DNA of 64,000 nucleotides from positions 682,001 through 746,000 of the forward strand of contig JALPQD010000233.1 of assembly GCA_023101885.1 (NCBI GenBank), read 5' to 3'. This document shows positions 10,558 to 22,625 of the stretch, in pieces. Source of the stretch: Typhlomys cinereus (Eukaryota; Chordata; Mammalia; Rodentia; Platacanthomyidae). Made by a program: the position numbers and the translations under genes. The notes under the pieces were generated by a model. That model ran no database searches, had not been told where the DNA came from, and saw nothing but the letters and a program-made list of their open reading frames with translations. Each line of letters begins with the position of its first letter. Position 1 is the first letter of the stretch.

Positions 10558-12808
10558 GTCTTCTGGCCCTGGCATTTTGTTTTATGTGGGGTCATTTCCT
10601 TTTCCTTTTGGTTGTCAATGGGATATCCAAAGGAATTCCTATGCATTTTGTTTATGATTTCAGTGGAAATTTTTGCTCTTACTTAAAAGCATCCTATCAT
10701 TTCTGGTCAACCAAAGCTGCTTCTGTTACTCAAGACATTTTTGTACATGTTCTAAGTATAGCTTTCCTTGCTTTGTATGTAGTTCTTGCAAGTCTAATTC
10801 TGGTTCTAATAGATAGGTTTCTGCTTAATAAAACAGTAGATTTGAATTAATAAAACAAGTACTTAATATATATTTTACTTTTAAAAGGTTGAGGATCTAA
10901 AAGTAGATTTTTATGGTTTTTCTCATTTGAAGACAGAAAAATGTTACTAGGATCCAACTGGTCTCAAAACCTGAAGTTATAACTGGGGGCTATGCAAAGA
11001 GGAATTTGCTACTAACAATGAGCGGACTGAAAAACAGGGCTCCTGGTGGTGCTTGAGGTTTACTTAATCATGGTCTTTCTTGATCAAAGATAACAAAGCT
11101 CTGGTTCTGTTTTGCACAGTATCAACTGCGTTCTCTGATCCATTCACTAAGGTTGAATTTTATCATTGTCTTGCTCAGAGGTTCAATGTATTTAACACAA
11201 ACCCACTAAAAGGAGTGCACTTTGTGGCTTTAGCAGCCTACCAAACCAAACATTCACAGGTCAGCTCAGGAGAAGGAAACTGATCTCTTTCAAGACTACT
11301 ATTAGCGCACAAACAGAAAAATATCACTATGTAGAATACCTTTTTGCAAATGGAGTTTAAGTCAATTGTATTGTATTTGTTTGTTAATTTTAAATATCAT
11401 CCTGCATTGGCAGAGTGTGATCATCCACTAAAGGTTACTGCTTTATCGATGTGTTAGTACATATTTATCAAATAATATCCTGCATTTTTCTATTTTGTAT
11501 ATACCATGACCTTTAGAGTATCATCTGTTCACTAAGATGCCAGAAAATCAGAGATGTTACCACAGAGTGTTCTTACTTGGGTTTTACAACTCTAACATTC
11601 ACCGAACACAGAAAAGATACAATATGCTTGCATATAATGATATGAAGTACAGTGATTCAGCATATTTGGTCAGCAGTTGTCCTGGTAAATTTTTTTGGGG
11701 AATAGATCCCCCTAATAGTGAGACACAAGTCTTTTTCCCAGAGAGCTCAAAATGCCTTTGTGAGGAAAATAGAAGTTTAATTTGGCTAGCCATCTAACAT
11801 GGGGATTGCTTCCAAAGCATGTTAGTGTCTTCCTTAGGGTACTGTGATTTTATAGAAACTCTTTCACACATAGGAACAGAACAGGCAGGGGTAATTAACA
11901 CAATCTTTATAATGCATATGGTGACAGATCCAGTGAACTTTCCTGGCAGTTCTTGATCTTTTCAACCATCATCTTCTCTTGTCTTGCAGATGAAGACCTT
12001 GGATAAGACCTAAGGGTCTAAGAAGGGGAGAGATGGGGAAGAAGTAGCCAGATGGTTCTGTCTTTTGTAGGCTTCCGATTTTTCAGGACAAAAGGCTTTT
12101 ATTTTCATGGTTTTACTTTTATTTCCCTTACACATGATAATGGCAAAGGGGAACCAAACCAAAATATGCTTAGTGATGGCAATAAGCAGAGGTTCTTCAG
12201 CTATGTAGGAAGTGGGATGTAAATATACCTACAGGAATTTAATCATGTATATCATAGGGATCTTCTCTGTTCACATTTCTAAGATTTGCAGTCAGGAGAG
12301 TGGGAACTCAAGGGCCATATCCAACAGAGGTTCATGGAGGGTGTGCAAAAGATTGTGACTAGGGTTAACTTATAAATATTTAAATGTTGTTCTAGAATTT
12401 TCTAATTCATAAAAATGCCACTTTATTGTCAAATATTGCTCTTTCAGACACATTTTATTGTTTTAATCATCATAAGTTCTTTCTATATCCTATTAAATAC
12501 TGTATTGAAGTATGATTTAGGGCAATTTCCTTAACAAAAATATACATTTTTCAGAATTGGAAGATTTCAGATTTCAGTTGATAAAATTCTTTTGGCCTTC
12601 TTAAATAATACACTTCCTTGGACAACTATAACCATGCAGATCAGAGAACATACTATCAACTTCAAGATTATTTTTTCAGTCCACTGATGACAGGAAAGAC
12701 AACAAAGAAAACCAAATAAAAATATGTTTATTGATAAGTAGTTTATTGATAGTCGTCATTTTAGCTGTTGGACTATTGAATAAATTTGCCTCTCTTTTTT
12801 GTTAAATC
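10558..12808. other. unannotated sequence
   Basis: About 2.2 kb of mostly AT-rich DNA. Short frames at 10518-10850, 11080-11283 and 11537-11797 have no recognised family, and I see no splice-supported or repeat-derived structure. It could hold unique regulatory DNA, but nothing in the sequence proves that. Confidence 0.4.
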
Positions 12809-12816
12809 TGTGTGTA

Positions 12817-12869
<53 letters not shown>
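12809..12869. repeat. (TG)n(AG)n compound microsatellite
   Basis: (TG)n at 12809-12838 switches directly to (AG)n at 12838-12869. It forms the expanded tail of the following minus-strand SINE. Confidence 0.95.
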
Positions 12870-12870
<1 letters not shown>

Positions 12871-13105
12871 CACTTGAGTGTGTATAGCTATGGAGATCCA
12901 AGGATGATATAAGAAATTATTCTGGATTGTTCTACCTCCTTATTGCTTTGCTTTGGGATTTTCCAGGCTCAGCCTTCCCGGAATGGAACAGCAGGCCACT
13001 GCCATATCTGCCTGGCATTGGTATGTAGGATCTGGGAATCTGAATTCAGGTCATTTTGCTTATACGGCAAAGGTTTCATCCCTTGAGTCATTTTCCTAGC
13101 CCAGA
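12870..13105 (-). repeat. CA-tailed tRNA-derived SINE
   Basis: Minus-strand copy of the family at 24560-24854. The reverse B box region (GGATCTGGGAATCTGAATTC, 13029-13048) is followed by the reverse head (GGCAAAGGTTTCATCCCTTGA) and ends near 13105. Diverged but clearly recognisable. Confidence 0.8.
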
Positions 13106-13766
13106 GAAAACACTCTTAAAACGAGAATGTGAAAGCTGTTTGCCAAGGCCTCCCACTCAGCTATAAAGAACTCCCATTATTTTTTGCTAGGCGTTTGATT
13201 CCCTAGGGTATCTGTTTTGAAGGCATAGAAAATTATAGATATCAGTTTCTTCTTTTTCTACATTTAGTGGCTGACTTCTCAGATGACTCTCACACTCATC
13301 AGCTAGATCATGATTGGCTGCTCTCCCATATCTGGCTACCATGTTTGGTTGGCTTCATATCTTGCTGGCCACATCAGCACATCCTTAGAGTAGGCTACAG
13401 ATACAGAAACACTGAAGTGGAAATGAATAAGTTCCTTAGCTTAGGTATATTTATTATAGCATCAAATTAGGTAAAGTCTATACATTAATTTCTTCCAGTT
13501 GATCTCTAAGTCACTAATAACATTCATTTTTTACACATTTCAAAAAAAGAAAACAATTGAAACACTGGCTAAATTATTCTGCAGTTTGGTAAAGCCTCAT
13601 CAGAGTTACAATAACCTATTTTCTGAATTGCTTGGGTGGCAAATTATTACACAAAGCTTCTACATAGTAATATTCAAACAATATAAGCAGAAGATACAAT
13701 TCCAAACAGTAGAAGAAAAATAAATGAAATAAGTAGGCCACATTTATCATTCAAAAAAGATCAAAC
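13106..13766. other. unannotated sequence before the TPX2 pseudogene
   Basis: AT-rich target DNA for the retropseudogene; no repeat or gene recognised. The last 15 bases adjoining the pseudogene are purine-rich and are duplicated on its far side. Confidence 0.4.
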
Positions 13767-13781
13767 AAGAAGAAAAGAAGC
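13767..13781 (+). repeat. target-site duplication, left copy
   Basis: AAGAAGAAAAGAAGC, repeated identically at 16506-16520 on the other side of the TPX2 copy, directly after its A run. It marks an L1-mediated insertion. Confidence 0.85.
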
Positions 13782-16505
13782 AAAAATTTTCAACGGTAAT
13801 GATTGAGTCCCGCGTCGGACCCGTGGGGTTTGGATGTGAGAGCCGTGGATAAGCGACGCCAGGTGACTCACTGGGAGAAGTAGTACATATACTGAGAAAA
13901 GCCCATTTTTCTTTACCGAGAGTGGGACAATGTCACAAGTTACCACCACTTATTCCTTTGATGCCCCTTCAGACTTCATCAATTTCTCATCTTTGGATGC
14001 TGAGGAAGATACTGAAAATGTAGACTCGTGGTTTGAGGAGAAGGCCAACTTGGAGAATAAGTGTCCTGGGAAGAGTGGGATAGGAGAGCTTTTTCAGGGC
14101 AAAGCTTCCCTGAGAAAAGCTAAGCCTCAGCACAGTTCTGTCACACCCTTGAAACCAGTTGACAACACTTACTATAAAGAGACAGAAAAAGAAAATTATA
14201 AGGAACATTCCATTCCATCAAATGCTTGTTCTTTGGATGCTGAGGGAGCCATATCAAAAAATCTCCGTGAAGTCCAACCTCAAAGACGGTCTGCAAGACT
14301 CTCTTCTCAGAATTTGAAGCAGAAAGAAAAGCACCATGCTCAGATGAAAGCAAAGAGATGCATTACTCCTATAGCCAATGATAGTCCACCTTCCAAAAAA
14401 ATGAAAGTTTCTTACAACAAAAAGAAGCCAGAGGAAGAGGAAGAAAGCACTGCTCACGATACTTCCAAAAAGCATGAAAATCCAAAGAAAGCCAAAGGCA
14501 GACATACTGTGTCTATTGTACTACCTACAAGGCAGAAGGTTTTAAAAAGTACTGAGGAGCAAGAGTTGGAGAAGAGAATGAAAATGCAGCAGGAGGTTGT
14601 GGAGATGCTGAAAAAAAATGAAGAATTCAAGAAACTTGCACTAGCAGGAGCAGGTCAACCTGTGAAAAAAATCTGTGATACAGGTCACCAAAGCAGTTGA
14701 CTTCCATTTCCACACAGATGATCGAATCAAACAACATCCTAAGAATCAGGATGAGTATAAGGAAGTGAATTTCGTATCTGAATTATGAAAGCATCCTCCA
14801 TCTCCTGCCCAAGTGACTAAGGGATGTACCGTTGTTAAGCCTTTCAACCTGTCCAAAGGAAAGAAAAGAACATTTGACGAGTCGGCTTCTACATATGTGC
14901 CCCTTGCACAGCAGGTTGAAGCCTTCCACAAACGAACTCCTACTCGATACCACTTGAGGAATAAGAAGGAAGATATCATCCTATTACCCTCCGATCTTCT
15001 GTGAACAAGATGTCTAGAGAGCCACAGACTCCTGTACTGCAAACCAAACAGCGTGTAAGGCCTGCGACCTGCAAAAGTACAGCTGAGCAAGAGGCTGAGG
15101 AGCTTGAAAAACTGCAGCAATATAAATTCAAAGCACGGGAACTTAATCCCAGAATTCTTGAGGGCGGGCCTCTCTTGCCCAAGAAGCCACCTGTGAAAAC
15201 ACCTACTCAGCCTATTGGTTTTGATTTGGAAATTGAGAAAAGAATTCGAGAGCGAGAGTCAAAGAAGAAATCCGAGGATGAACACTTTGAATTTCATTCC
15301 AGACCCTGCCCTACTAAGATCTTGGAAGATGTTGTGGGTGTTCCTGAAAAGAAGGTACTTCCAATCACCGTCCCCAAGTCACCAGCTTTTTCACTGAAGA
15401 ACAGGATCCGAATGCCCACCAGAGAAGAGGAAGAGGATGAACCAGTAGTGACAAAAGCGCAACCTGTGCCACATTATGGGGTGCCTTATAAGCCTCAGAT
15501 CCCAGAGGCAAGAAATGTGGAAGTCTGTCCTTTCTCCTTTGATTCTCGGGACAAAGAACGACAGTTACAGAAGGAGAAGAAAATAAAAGAAATGCAGAAA
15601 GGGGAGGTGCCCAAATTTAAGGCACTTCCCTTGCCTCATTTTGACACTGTTAACCTACCAGAGAAAAAGGTAAAGAACGTGACCCAGGCTGAGCCGTTCC
15701 TCTTCCGAGACCGACAAAAGAGGAGCTCAGAAGGCGGAGATATGGAAGCACCAGTTAGAGGAAGAATTGAAGCAGCAGAAGGAAGCAGCTTGCTTCAAGG
15801 CTCGTCCAAACACTGTCATCTTCCAGGAGCCCTTCATGCCCAAGAAAGAGAAAAAGCCAGTCGCCGAGGGCCTTTCTGGTTCTCTAGTTCAGGAACCTTT
15901 TCAGCTGGCCACGGAGAAGAGAGCCAAGGAGAGGCAGGAGCTGGAAAAGAGAATGGCTGAAACGGAAGCATGGAAAATGCAGCATTTGGAGGAAATCAGG
16001 CAACGGGAAGAAGAACAGAAGAAGGAGGAGGTGGCCAAGCTACGGAAAGAACTGGTAAACAAGGCCAACCCAATATGCAAGTACTCAGCAGTGGAAGTGA
16101 AGTCCAGTGACCAGCCTCTGACTGTGCCCGTATCTCCTAATTTCTCAACGCGATTCCATTGTTAAACCCAAACCCAGCGGTGAGCTACAGATGTTGCTTG
16201 GGGACAGAAACTGCTTTCATCACACAGCCAGTGCCTGGCAACGTATCTGACTGTGCATGTCATTTTGCGAAAATTATTTTCATACAGTTTTTGAGGTGGA
16301 CAATGAGAACTCATCTAGGCCTCAATCGGGACTTGTAGTTATATCTTTAAGCATCAGTTGACCTTTTAATTTTGGTCTTACCTCTGACTAGGATTTCAGT
16401 TCTTTGTGTCAGCACTGTGTAATTCTATTATTTCCCCCTTATTCCTTTACCTTTTTATATATGTATTTTAATCAGAAAATAAAGATAGTTAAATCCCGAA
16501 AAAAA
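13782..16505 (+). pseudogene. TPX2: TPX2 processed pseudogene, full length, frame-broken
   Basis: Intronless copy of TPX2, the spindle assembly factor that nucleates microtubules and activates Aurora A. Leader-like sequence at 13782-13929 precedes an ATG at 13930; the reading ends with the usual C-terminal STRFHC and stop at 16163-16165, followed by a 3' UTR, AATAAA at 16478-16483 and an A run from 16499. The N-terminus keeps the Aurora-A-binding type stretch (SFDAPSDFINFSS); later parts match the importin-binding/basic middle and the [24 protein letters not shown] region. Breaks that I see: an extra A near 14668, an in-frame TGA at 14786-14788 where Arg is expected (CGA to TGA), a one-base loss near 14991, and a frameshift near 15700-15720. 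The first open segment is 256 codons. Bounded by 15-bp duplications. No introns plus poly(A) plus duplications show retroposition; an active promoter is not evident. Confidence 0.95.
16478..16483 (+). promoter_or_regulatory. poly(A) signal AATAAA of TPX2 retrocopy
   Basis: It lies about 16-20 bases before the A run that starts at 16499, the normal spacing for an mRNA 3' end, and confirms that a processed transcript was copied. Confidence 0.85.
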
Positions 16506-16520
16506 AAGAAGAAAAGAAGC
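16506..16520 (+). repeat. target-site duplication, right copy
   Basis: Identical to 13767-13781. Its first As overlap the pseudogene A tail, so the exact left edge is ambiguous by a few bases. Confidence 0.85.
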
Positions 16521-16733
16521 GGAAAAACTGCTAAAAATTCATAAAGTGAAGCAAAAGAAAACCCCCAATATTTATATAGTCGTAGTATTGACGGTCATTA
16601 TGATGGAGGTAGATTTCTTCAAGCAGTGAGAATAGTAAGGAAAACCAAAGGAAATTAAGCAAGGCAACAAGCCTATGTTAGAGAAAACACATACAGTGGG
16701 AAAGTTAACCTGAATTCTACATTGAATTTAGCA

Positions 16734-17133
16734 TGAAGGCACCCCACTAAGGGGTCCACCACAAAGCCCAATGTTACAGGTATGGGGTTGCTTAGGACTT
16801 TACCACCTTGACACCAGAAAATTTTATCAAATGGAGAACACCATGCACTAGAGAACCTGGACTCTATAATGTAAGGCACCAAAAAGTAGATTCATGGGAT
16901 TTTTTAAAGGCAGATACCATATCTTAAACAACAGTGAGGAAGCAAGCAATTTTTACAGAAGCCAGACTTTAGCAGTTGTGAGCAAGAGGGACTTTCTTAA
17001 CACTGGATGTTTGATTAAATTATGATTGATTAAACTGTGATCACAGGCGTGTTTCAGGGAGACCCAACCTTAATTTTTTTCCCTAGACTTGAAATAATGT
17101 GGGGGCAGGTACATGAATAACTTGACTACAACA
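16734..17133 (-). mobile_element. 3' LTR of the class I ERV
   Basis: On the minus strand a purine tract (ACAAGGGGGAA, about 17134-17144) is followed at once by TGTTGTAG, the typical polypurine-tract-to-LTR junction. The LTR would run about 400 bases to a terminal CA at 16734-16735. A GATAAA near 16830 could be the poly(A) signal. No matching 5' LTR was found, so the two ends and the duplication cannot be cross-checked. Confidence 0.6.
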
Positions 17134-17470
17134 TTCCCCCTTGTGATATACCTAGGGTCAAATCATTGATGCGTCTGTGTATATGACCTTCTGATTTTTA
17201 AGGACATTTTCTGCTTTGGTGCAGCTTTTCTTGGTCCTTCATCATATCTAGCCCCACCTGGCTCAGTTTTTTTTTTTTTTTTTTGTTAAACAGTCACCAG
17301 GGTCCCCCAGTGCCGTATTTTCCATCAGCACTGTCTTCATTGATGTCCAGTTCCCCTCCCACATTCAGAATTGTTATAAAACTTAAATTCAAGACAGTCT
17401 TATCTTTAGTGGATCCTTGTTGAGAGCTCGGGATATAGTCCATCCCCTTCTGAAGCAGTTGTCTTTCTCA
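17134..17470 (-). mobile_element. ERV segment between integrase and LTR (env absent)
   Basis: Only about 340 bases separate the end of the integrase remnant from the polypurine tract. A complete env needs well over 1.5 kb, so env is missing. An 18-base T run (plus strand, 17267-17284) lies in the middle and may mark the scar or a later insertion remnant. Confidence 0.6.
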
Positions 17471-19580
17471 GTCGCAGTGGCTCTTTTAACCTGAGAATGA
17501 TGAATCCAGGTCTGGACTCTGTGGACTTTAATGGCTGTGAGGATGGTCAGGATAACTAGATGGAGTCCCTTCCATTGGGGTCCCAGGTCTTCAGTTTAGT
17601 GTCTCTTGATCTAAACTTTGTTCCCTCTTTGGTAGGAATGAGGTTGCAATGGAAGCAGCTGGAAAGCTGTTCTCACTGTTCTCTTGAGTCTGTTGGAGAG
17701 CCTGAGGAACCAAAGCAGTTGTCGATTAGAAATCTTGGTAACCAATCCTAAACCTATCCTAAAGAACACAGGGAGGGGTTAATCCTCTAATATAAAGGGT
17801 GTATCTGGCCTGCAAGAGGGTAAAGGGAAGGAGTCCTCCCCTCCATCCCTCACTGGTCTTGAGGATTGCTTTTATTAAGGTCTCCTTTATTGTCAGATTG
17901 ATTCTTACTACTTGACCTGAATTCTGAAGATGATATGCACAATGGAGTTTCAAATTTACCCCTAAGGTTGTAGAGAGAGTTTATGTAATCTTAGAAATAA
18001 ATATTGGCCCATTTTCTGATCCTGTGGAAATGGCAGCTCATACCTGGGCACCATCTCATTTAAGTCCTTTTAAGAAGTTATTAGAGTGATCTTAGTGGGG
18101 AATGCCTGTACCCATCCTGAAAAGATGTCTATGAAGAGTAGGAGGTATTTGTAACCATATTGTCCTGGTTTTATTTCTGTAAAGTCTAGTTTCTAGTACC
18201 TATCTGATCCTGACCCTTATTTTTTTAATTCCTGAGGGTGGCACCTTACCAGAAGAGCTGTTAGTCTATTGTCAGGGGTAGGTAGTGGGATGCTATTTCC
18301 TGAGCCACCTGGTCCAGTCCGTGGAGAGTCTCATATAAGTTCTGCCAACTTGGTCTTACTCAAGTGTGTCCTTTCATTAGTTTATGTAGCAGATATCTTT
18401 CCAGTGCCTAGGGAAGTACCATGGTTTGTCTTATCAAGCAGTTGGCTCCAATCCTGGGATGTTTTCTCGGGGTCCAGCCTTCTGGTTGTCTAGAGGTCCT
18501 CTTCTAAGTAATGGGGTTCTTTTGGCAGAAGTGGATCAGGTAAGGTAAGCATGTAAGTGTCTGCTTGAAAGGCAGTTTCCTTATCAGCCTTATCAGGAAT
18601 CCTATTTCCAGTAACCTCAGAAGAATCCTCTTTTTAGTGACCAGGGCAGTGAGTTATGACCACCTCTTTTTGGACCCAGACAGCTGCTAACAAGTCCAAG
18701 CTCTCAGCCTTGTTTTTAATGTCATTCCCTCTGCGGTCAAAAGGCCTCTTTCTTTGTAGATGGTCTTGTGTACATGGGCACTGGTGAAAGTCTACCTACT
18801 GTCCAATATACATTTATAGCTTTGTCCTTTTTCAGTTTGAGGACCTCTGTGAGGACTATAAGTTCAGCCCTACAGGATGAGGTCCCATATGGAAAGGCCT
18901 TCACCCAAAGTATTTGTCCTGTGGTTACTGTAACTGCCTCTGTATGCCTGCTGTTACCTTAGACAAAGCTATTAACATCTGAGAACATTACCTAATCAGG
19001 TTGTGTCCATGGCATGTCAGTCAGGTTGGGTCTCAATCCTTGGAGGGTAATTGCTATCTTCAAGGAGTCATGAAAGACTGTGACATCATTTGTTTCAGGC
19101 AGCAGAGTTACTGGATTTAGGACAGTGGTCTGGTGGGACTTTATCCTGGGCTGGTGTAAGAGTAAGCTTGATAATGGGATATTCTGGTATTTAGCATTCA
19201 TTTGTCTGGAGTGCTTCTCAGGAGGATTTATACTGCATGTGGAGCAGTGCTTAAGTTCAAGGTTATTTTGCCTGATTCCTTTACTAATATGTCTGTGACT
19301 GTGATGGCTCTCAGGCAAGCTGGCTGTCCAGCTGCTACTGGATCAAGTCTTTTGGAGAGGAAGGCAATGGGTTCTATCAGGGCCTGAGTCTTTGGGTTAG
19401 GAACCCCTGGGTTATGCCTTACCTCTCATTTATAAGCAAGTGGAATGGCTTTGTAATATCTGGTGAAGCCAGTGCTGGGGTTGAGGATAGTGCCTGCTCA
19501 AGTTCCCGGAATTTGCTATTCTGTATGGGCCCAATTAAAGTACTGTTCTGGGCCACTTGTGGCAGAATACAGGGTTTGGG
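17471..19580 (-). pseudogene. pol: gammaretrovirus-like pol remnant (RT thumb, RNase H, integrase)
   Basis: Read on the minus strand from 19580 down to 17471. The first part matches the RT thumb/connection region (a WG-type segment near 19535, a KPF block near 19440, and a LSKRLDPVAAGQP block near 19340-19370). The RNase H-proximal part lies near 19000-19130, and integrase from about 18500 to 17480. Clear integrase landmarks are the core-domain start near 18200, the HCAYH..SGQV..N.TIKET block at 17870-17953 and the C-terminal RNA/DNA-binding block near 17500-17600. There are many stops and frameshifts. Protease and the RT fingers and palm with the catalytic YxDD motif are absent. It is not functional. 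Confidence 0.85.
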
Positions 19581-21100
19581 CTATCTCAGGAAATTTGGGC
19601 ATTCATTTTTCCAGTGACCTGTTTCTTTGCAATGTGCACATTGGTCTTTTTTAAAAGGAAGTGCCTTCACTGCCCCTTCATTATTTCGCTTCTGTCTGCC
19701 CTTAAAGGGGCCTGGCTTCTGAGTAATTTCTCCCTTAAAGGCCGGCACCATAATCTTTGCCATTCTTTTAGTCTGTCGCTCCTCTGGGCTATCTCAATTA
19801 TTAAAAACCTTTGAGGCTATTTTTAACCAATTCAGACATCAATTTTCCCTTAAGTCAGTCTACTTTCTGTGTCTTTTTTTCTTACGTTTGAAGCTGATTG
19901 AGATGAAGCTGTTTTCTGAAGCTTCTGGGTCTATCAGTGTGTAGGTCCAATAGGCCTCCAGGAGTCTCTCCAGAAAAGCAGAGGATGACTCATCTAATCT
20001 CTGAATTACTTCACTCACCTTAGGCAAATTTGTGGGTGCCTAGCAATGACCTGAAGATTCCCAATAGAGTCTGGTAATAGATGACAAGAGACTCCCTAGC
20101 ATTATTGCTGTTGGGGTCCCATGCTGGCTATTTGGAAGGGACGATGAGGTCTGTCTGAAGGGGATCTTCAGCAGGTCTTCCATCAGGTCCAATGTCTAAT
20201 TTTCTTGCTTCTTGTCAGATTATCTCTCTCCTCAGAGGTGAAAAGCAATAATTGCTGACAATTGTCCCATGTAGATTAGTGGGTATAACAGTTTCTAATA
20301 AGGAAATTAGGTCTTGAGTCTTTTCTGAAAAAGAAAGATTCTGATTTTTTTAAAAACAATAACTATGTAAGTCACTGGTAGAGAAAAAAACACAAACCAT
20401 GAAGGGGTGGGGGGTTTATTCCATTGTGAGGATCCACCTGTCACAAGGGTCTGCCTCAGTGGAAGGATAACCAATGAGGCAGATCCCAAAGCATGAGAAT
20501 TAGGTGGTATGCAAACAAAGAGGCTAGAGTTGGAGGAATAGGGAGACCTTGGGGTCTAATAAGAGTACCCACTACAAGTATGGGCTGGATTCAGAAGGGC
20601 TTCTGACATGTGTCCTCTTGGTCTGGACAGGTTACCTGGAGCACAAGGGGTTAGTGCACTGTCTCTTAGGGTGTTGGTGGAAAAACCTGGGGACAGCTCT
20701 TAGACTTATGTCAATGCAGTATATTGCTTTGAAAACAAGAACAGAAGTGTTAGATTGGGAACTTGTCAAGTATTTCTTTATCCAGGGTGGAGAATCTTCA
20801 ACTAAGAATCTCTATGAAATTATATAAGGAACTTGATCAGAGTGCTCAGGTTGTCCAGAAATTACATGTTGAACCCTGTAAATGAGGGGCAGGTCAATGA
20901 AACGTTCAGCTGGCCAGCCAACCTAAAACGAAGGCCATCTGAGAGATTAGAAAGTAATCAGTTTTGTTATATAAACTTGTTTGCCAGTTCTATGGGCTTC
21001 TTTCTAAAAATCTTTGAAGTGAATCAGAATCAATTCTAAGGGATTTAATGCAGATTATTTTTGTTTCATCTTTTCTCAGATTAACAATTTGACTGGACAA
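19581..21100 (-). pseudogene. gag: gammaretrovirus-like gag remnant
   Basis: The nucleocapsid portion at 19581-19763 keeps one CCHC zinc knuckle (C-x2-C-x4-H-x4-C, residues CAHCKETGHWKNEC) after a basic stretch; a single knuckle is typical of gammaretroviruses. Upstream on the minus strand, capsid-like sequence spans about 19800-20490, including the major-homology-like block near 19960-20010 and an N-terminal LPLRQ..GG..QW block near 20440-20480. Matrix is not securely recognisable; the part above 20500 is assigned by position only. Several frameshifts and stops. Confidence 0.75.
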
Positions 21101-21614
21101 GACTTTCTGGATTAACAGGAACACAGCAATACAACAATTTGAACAGATAAAACATAAAGGACACTCAGACAGGGTTGGTGGCCACCTCTAGAACCAGGAA
21201 CCAGGTTTTCCACCAGCTAGGTTGAACAGGTGGGTCTTAGTGTTTTGCAAGAATCCCGCCTGGGATTGGGAATTAGCATTGTGCAGCTCCTTGAAGCTCC
21301 AGGAAGTGAGCACACCAGGAAACTTACCTCTGGAAGTTTACAGGTGTCTTTCCTTCTCAGGTGGAAATTAGGTACTGGAGGATCCATCAGAGAACCCAGC
21401 CACTGAGCCTTGCACAAACTCTTGGACCAAAATGAAAGTAACTTTGTCAGCTTCCCCAAGAATGATTTTTTATACATATAATTATGAATTAATTTCATAC
21501 TTTTCTTTCTTATCAGAGGACAAGCATAAAAGCAGTAAACTATAATAGTAGTAACAGGCATAATTAAGAAGCTTAATTATATGCATGGAATCATTATACA
21601 TGGAGACAATAGAG
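21101..21614. other. possible ERV leader, then unannotated sequence
   Basis: The first 150 bases may be the ERV leader (minus strand) because they lie upstream of gag, but I find no clear primer-binding site and no copy of the 3' LTR. The rest, including a 114-codon minus-strand frame at 21217-21561, is not recognised. Confidence 0.35.
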
Positions 21615-21700
21615 AGTTAGGTATATAGCTCATGTGAGAGTGCTTGCTTAGAAGATGAAGCATGATAGAATATATGCTTTCTCATGAACATGGGGAACTT
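21615..21700 (+). repeat. ID-like SINE fragment
   Basis: GTATATAGCTCATGTGAGAG and TGCTTGCTTAGAAG follow the tRNA-like ID head (A box TAGCTCA, then the GTGCTTGCCTAG-type block). The copy at 22281-22335 has the same variant wording (TCATGTGAGAGTGCTTGCTTAG), suggesting a common source or a local duplication. Confidence 0.6.
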
Positions 21701-22280
21701 TCAAAAATTGATCATGTGGTTATTATTAGTTCATGAAAGAAGTCTCAAACTTTAAAATATTTAACAGGATGTCAATCATGTCATTTTCTATAAGTTTCCA
21801 TTGACAGAATTTTAGGAGCAAAATCACAGCAAGATAAACTAAGATATCAAAAATTTCCTGCATTATGTACTCATTCAATTTCTCCTTAAAATAAATAAAA
21901 TATTTTGAAAATTCAAACTCCAGAAAAGTTTGGAAATTAATATTTCAAAATAAATCAAAGTTCCAAAATTGGAATTAATAATAATCGGATGCTATGGAGA
22001 GCTGTGTAATGATTAGGTTATAGCACCCCAAGTCTCATAAGACATGGGGAAAGCAACATTTGTGAGCAACTGATGGATTGACTATGGTCATATTTAAAGA
22101 TACTACATCAAATTAGCTAGATTTAAATTATAAAAGAGGAAAAAGAACATCAAGTAAACTATAAAAGAAAAACTGTATAAATTAGCAAATCTGATTTAAA
22201 CAAATTTCTGATTGAGGAGAAAATGGATAAGTTACAAACATAATATCAGAACTTAGTGACAATTGGAGAAGATAGTAGAG
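21701..22280. other. unannotated AT-rich sequence
   Basis: No recognised gene or repeat. Confidence 0.4.
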
Positions 22281-22335
22281 TGTTGGGGATATAGCTCATG
22301 TGAGAGTGCTTGCTTAGAATATGTGATAGGCGTGA
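22281..22335 (+). repeat. ID-like SINE fragment
   Basis: Second copy of the ID-like head (GGGGATATAGCTCATGTGAG...), truncated after about 55 bases. Confidence 0.6.
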
Positions 22336-22449
22336 TTCTTGTCATTGATTGAGAAAAATATATCCCTCTAGAGAAATTTATAGAAAATGTTTGATAACAT
22401 TAATAAAATAGACAGCTTCCTAGAAAAAAATGCAGTATCAAATTCACTA

Positions 22450-22625
22450 TTATTGAGCTTGTTGGAACATGGTTATAATCTTAGTGTTCAGGAGGCAGAG
22501 GCAAAAGGATTGAGAGATCAAGAGAAGTGTGGGATAACAAGATGGTATCCCAAAGTAATGGGGTTTGTTGCCAAGTTGTACAATGCTTGCCTAACATGTA
22601 TGGGTTAAATCCACAGCATCCAAAA
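22450..22625 (+). repeat. B4 SINE (B1-ID fusion)
   Basis: Sense B1 half (TTATAATCTTAGTGTTCAGG, AGGCAGAGGCAAAAGGAT, 22470-22512) followed by the ID-like half (TACAATGCTTGCCTAACATG at 22578-22597, then GGGTTAAATCCACAGCATCC). The block order is diagnostic for B4. A short (CATA)n tail follows. Confidence 0.75.

Noticed and set aside
9759..10657. Long open frames (up to 295 codons) across the polypurine block
   Set aside because: They consist of S/F/L/P or K/E/G/R low-complexity strings caused by the purine bias; frames are open on both strands for the same reason.
11080..11283. 67-codon frame (DPFTKVEFYHCLAQRF...) as a possible exon
   Set aside because: Protein-like composition but no family I can name; flanking splice signals are not convincing and no neighbouring exon is seen.
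21217..21561. 5' LTR of the class I ERV
   Set aside because: The segment lies where a 5' LTR should be but shares no stretch with the 3' LTR at 16734-17133, and I found no primer-binding site.
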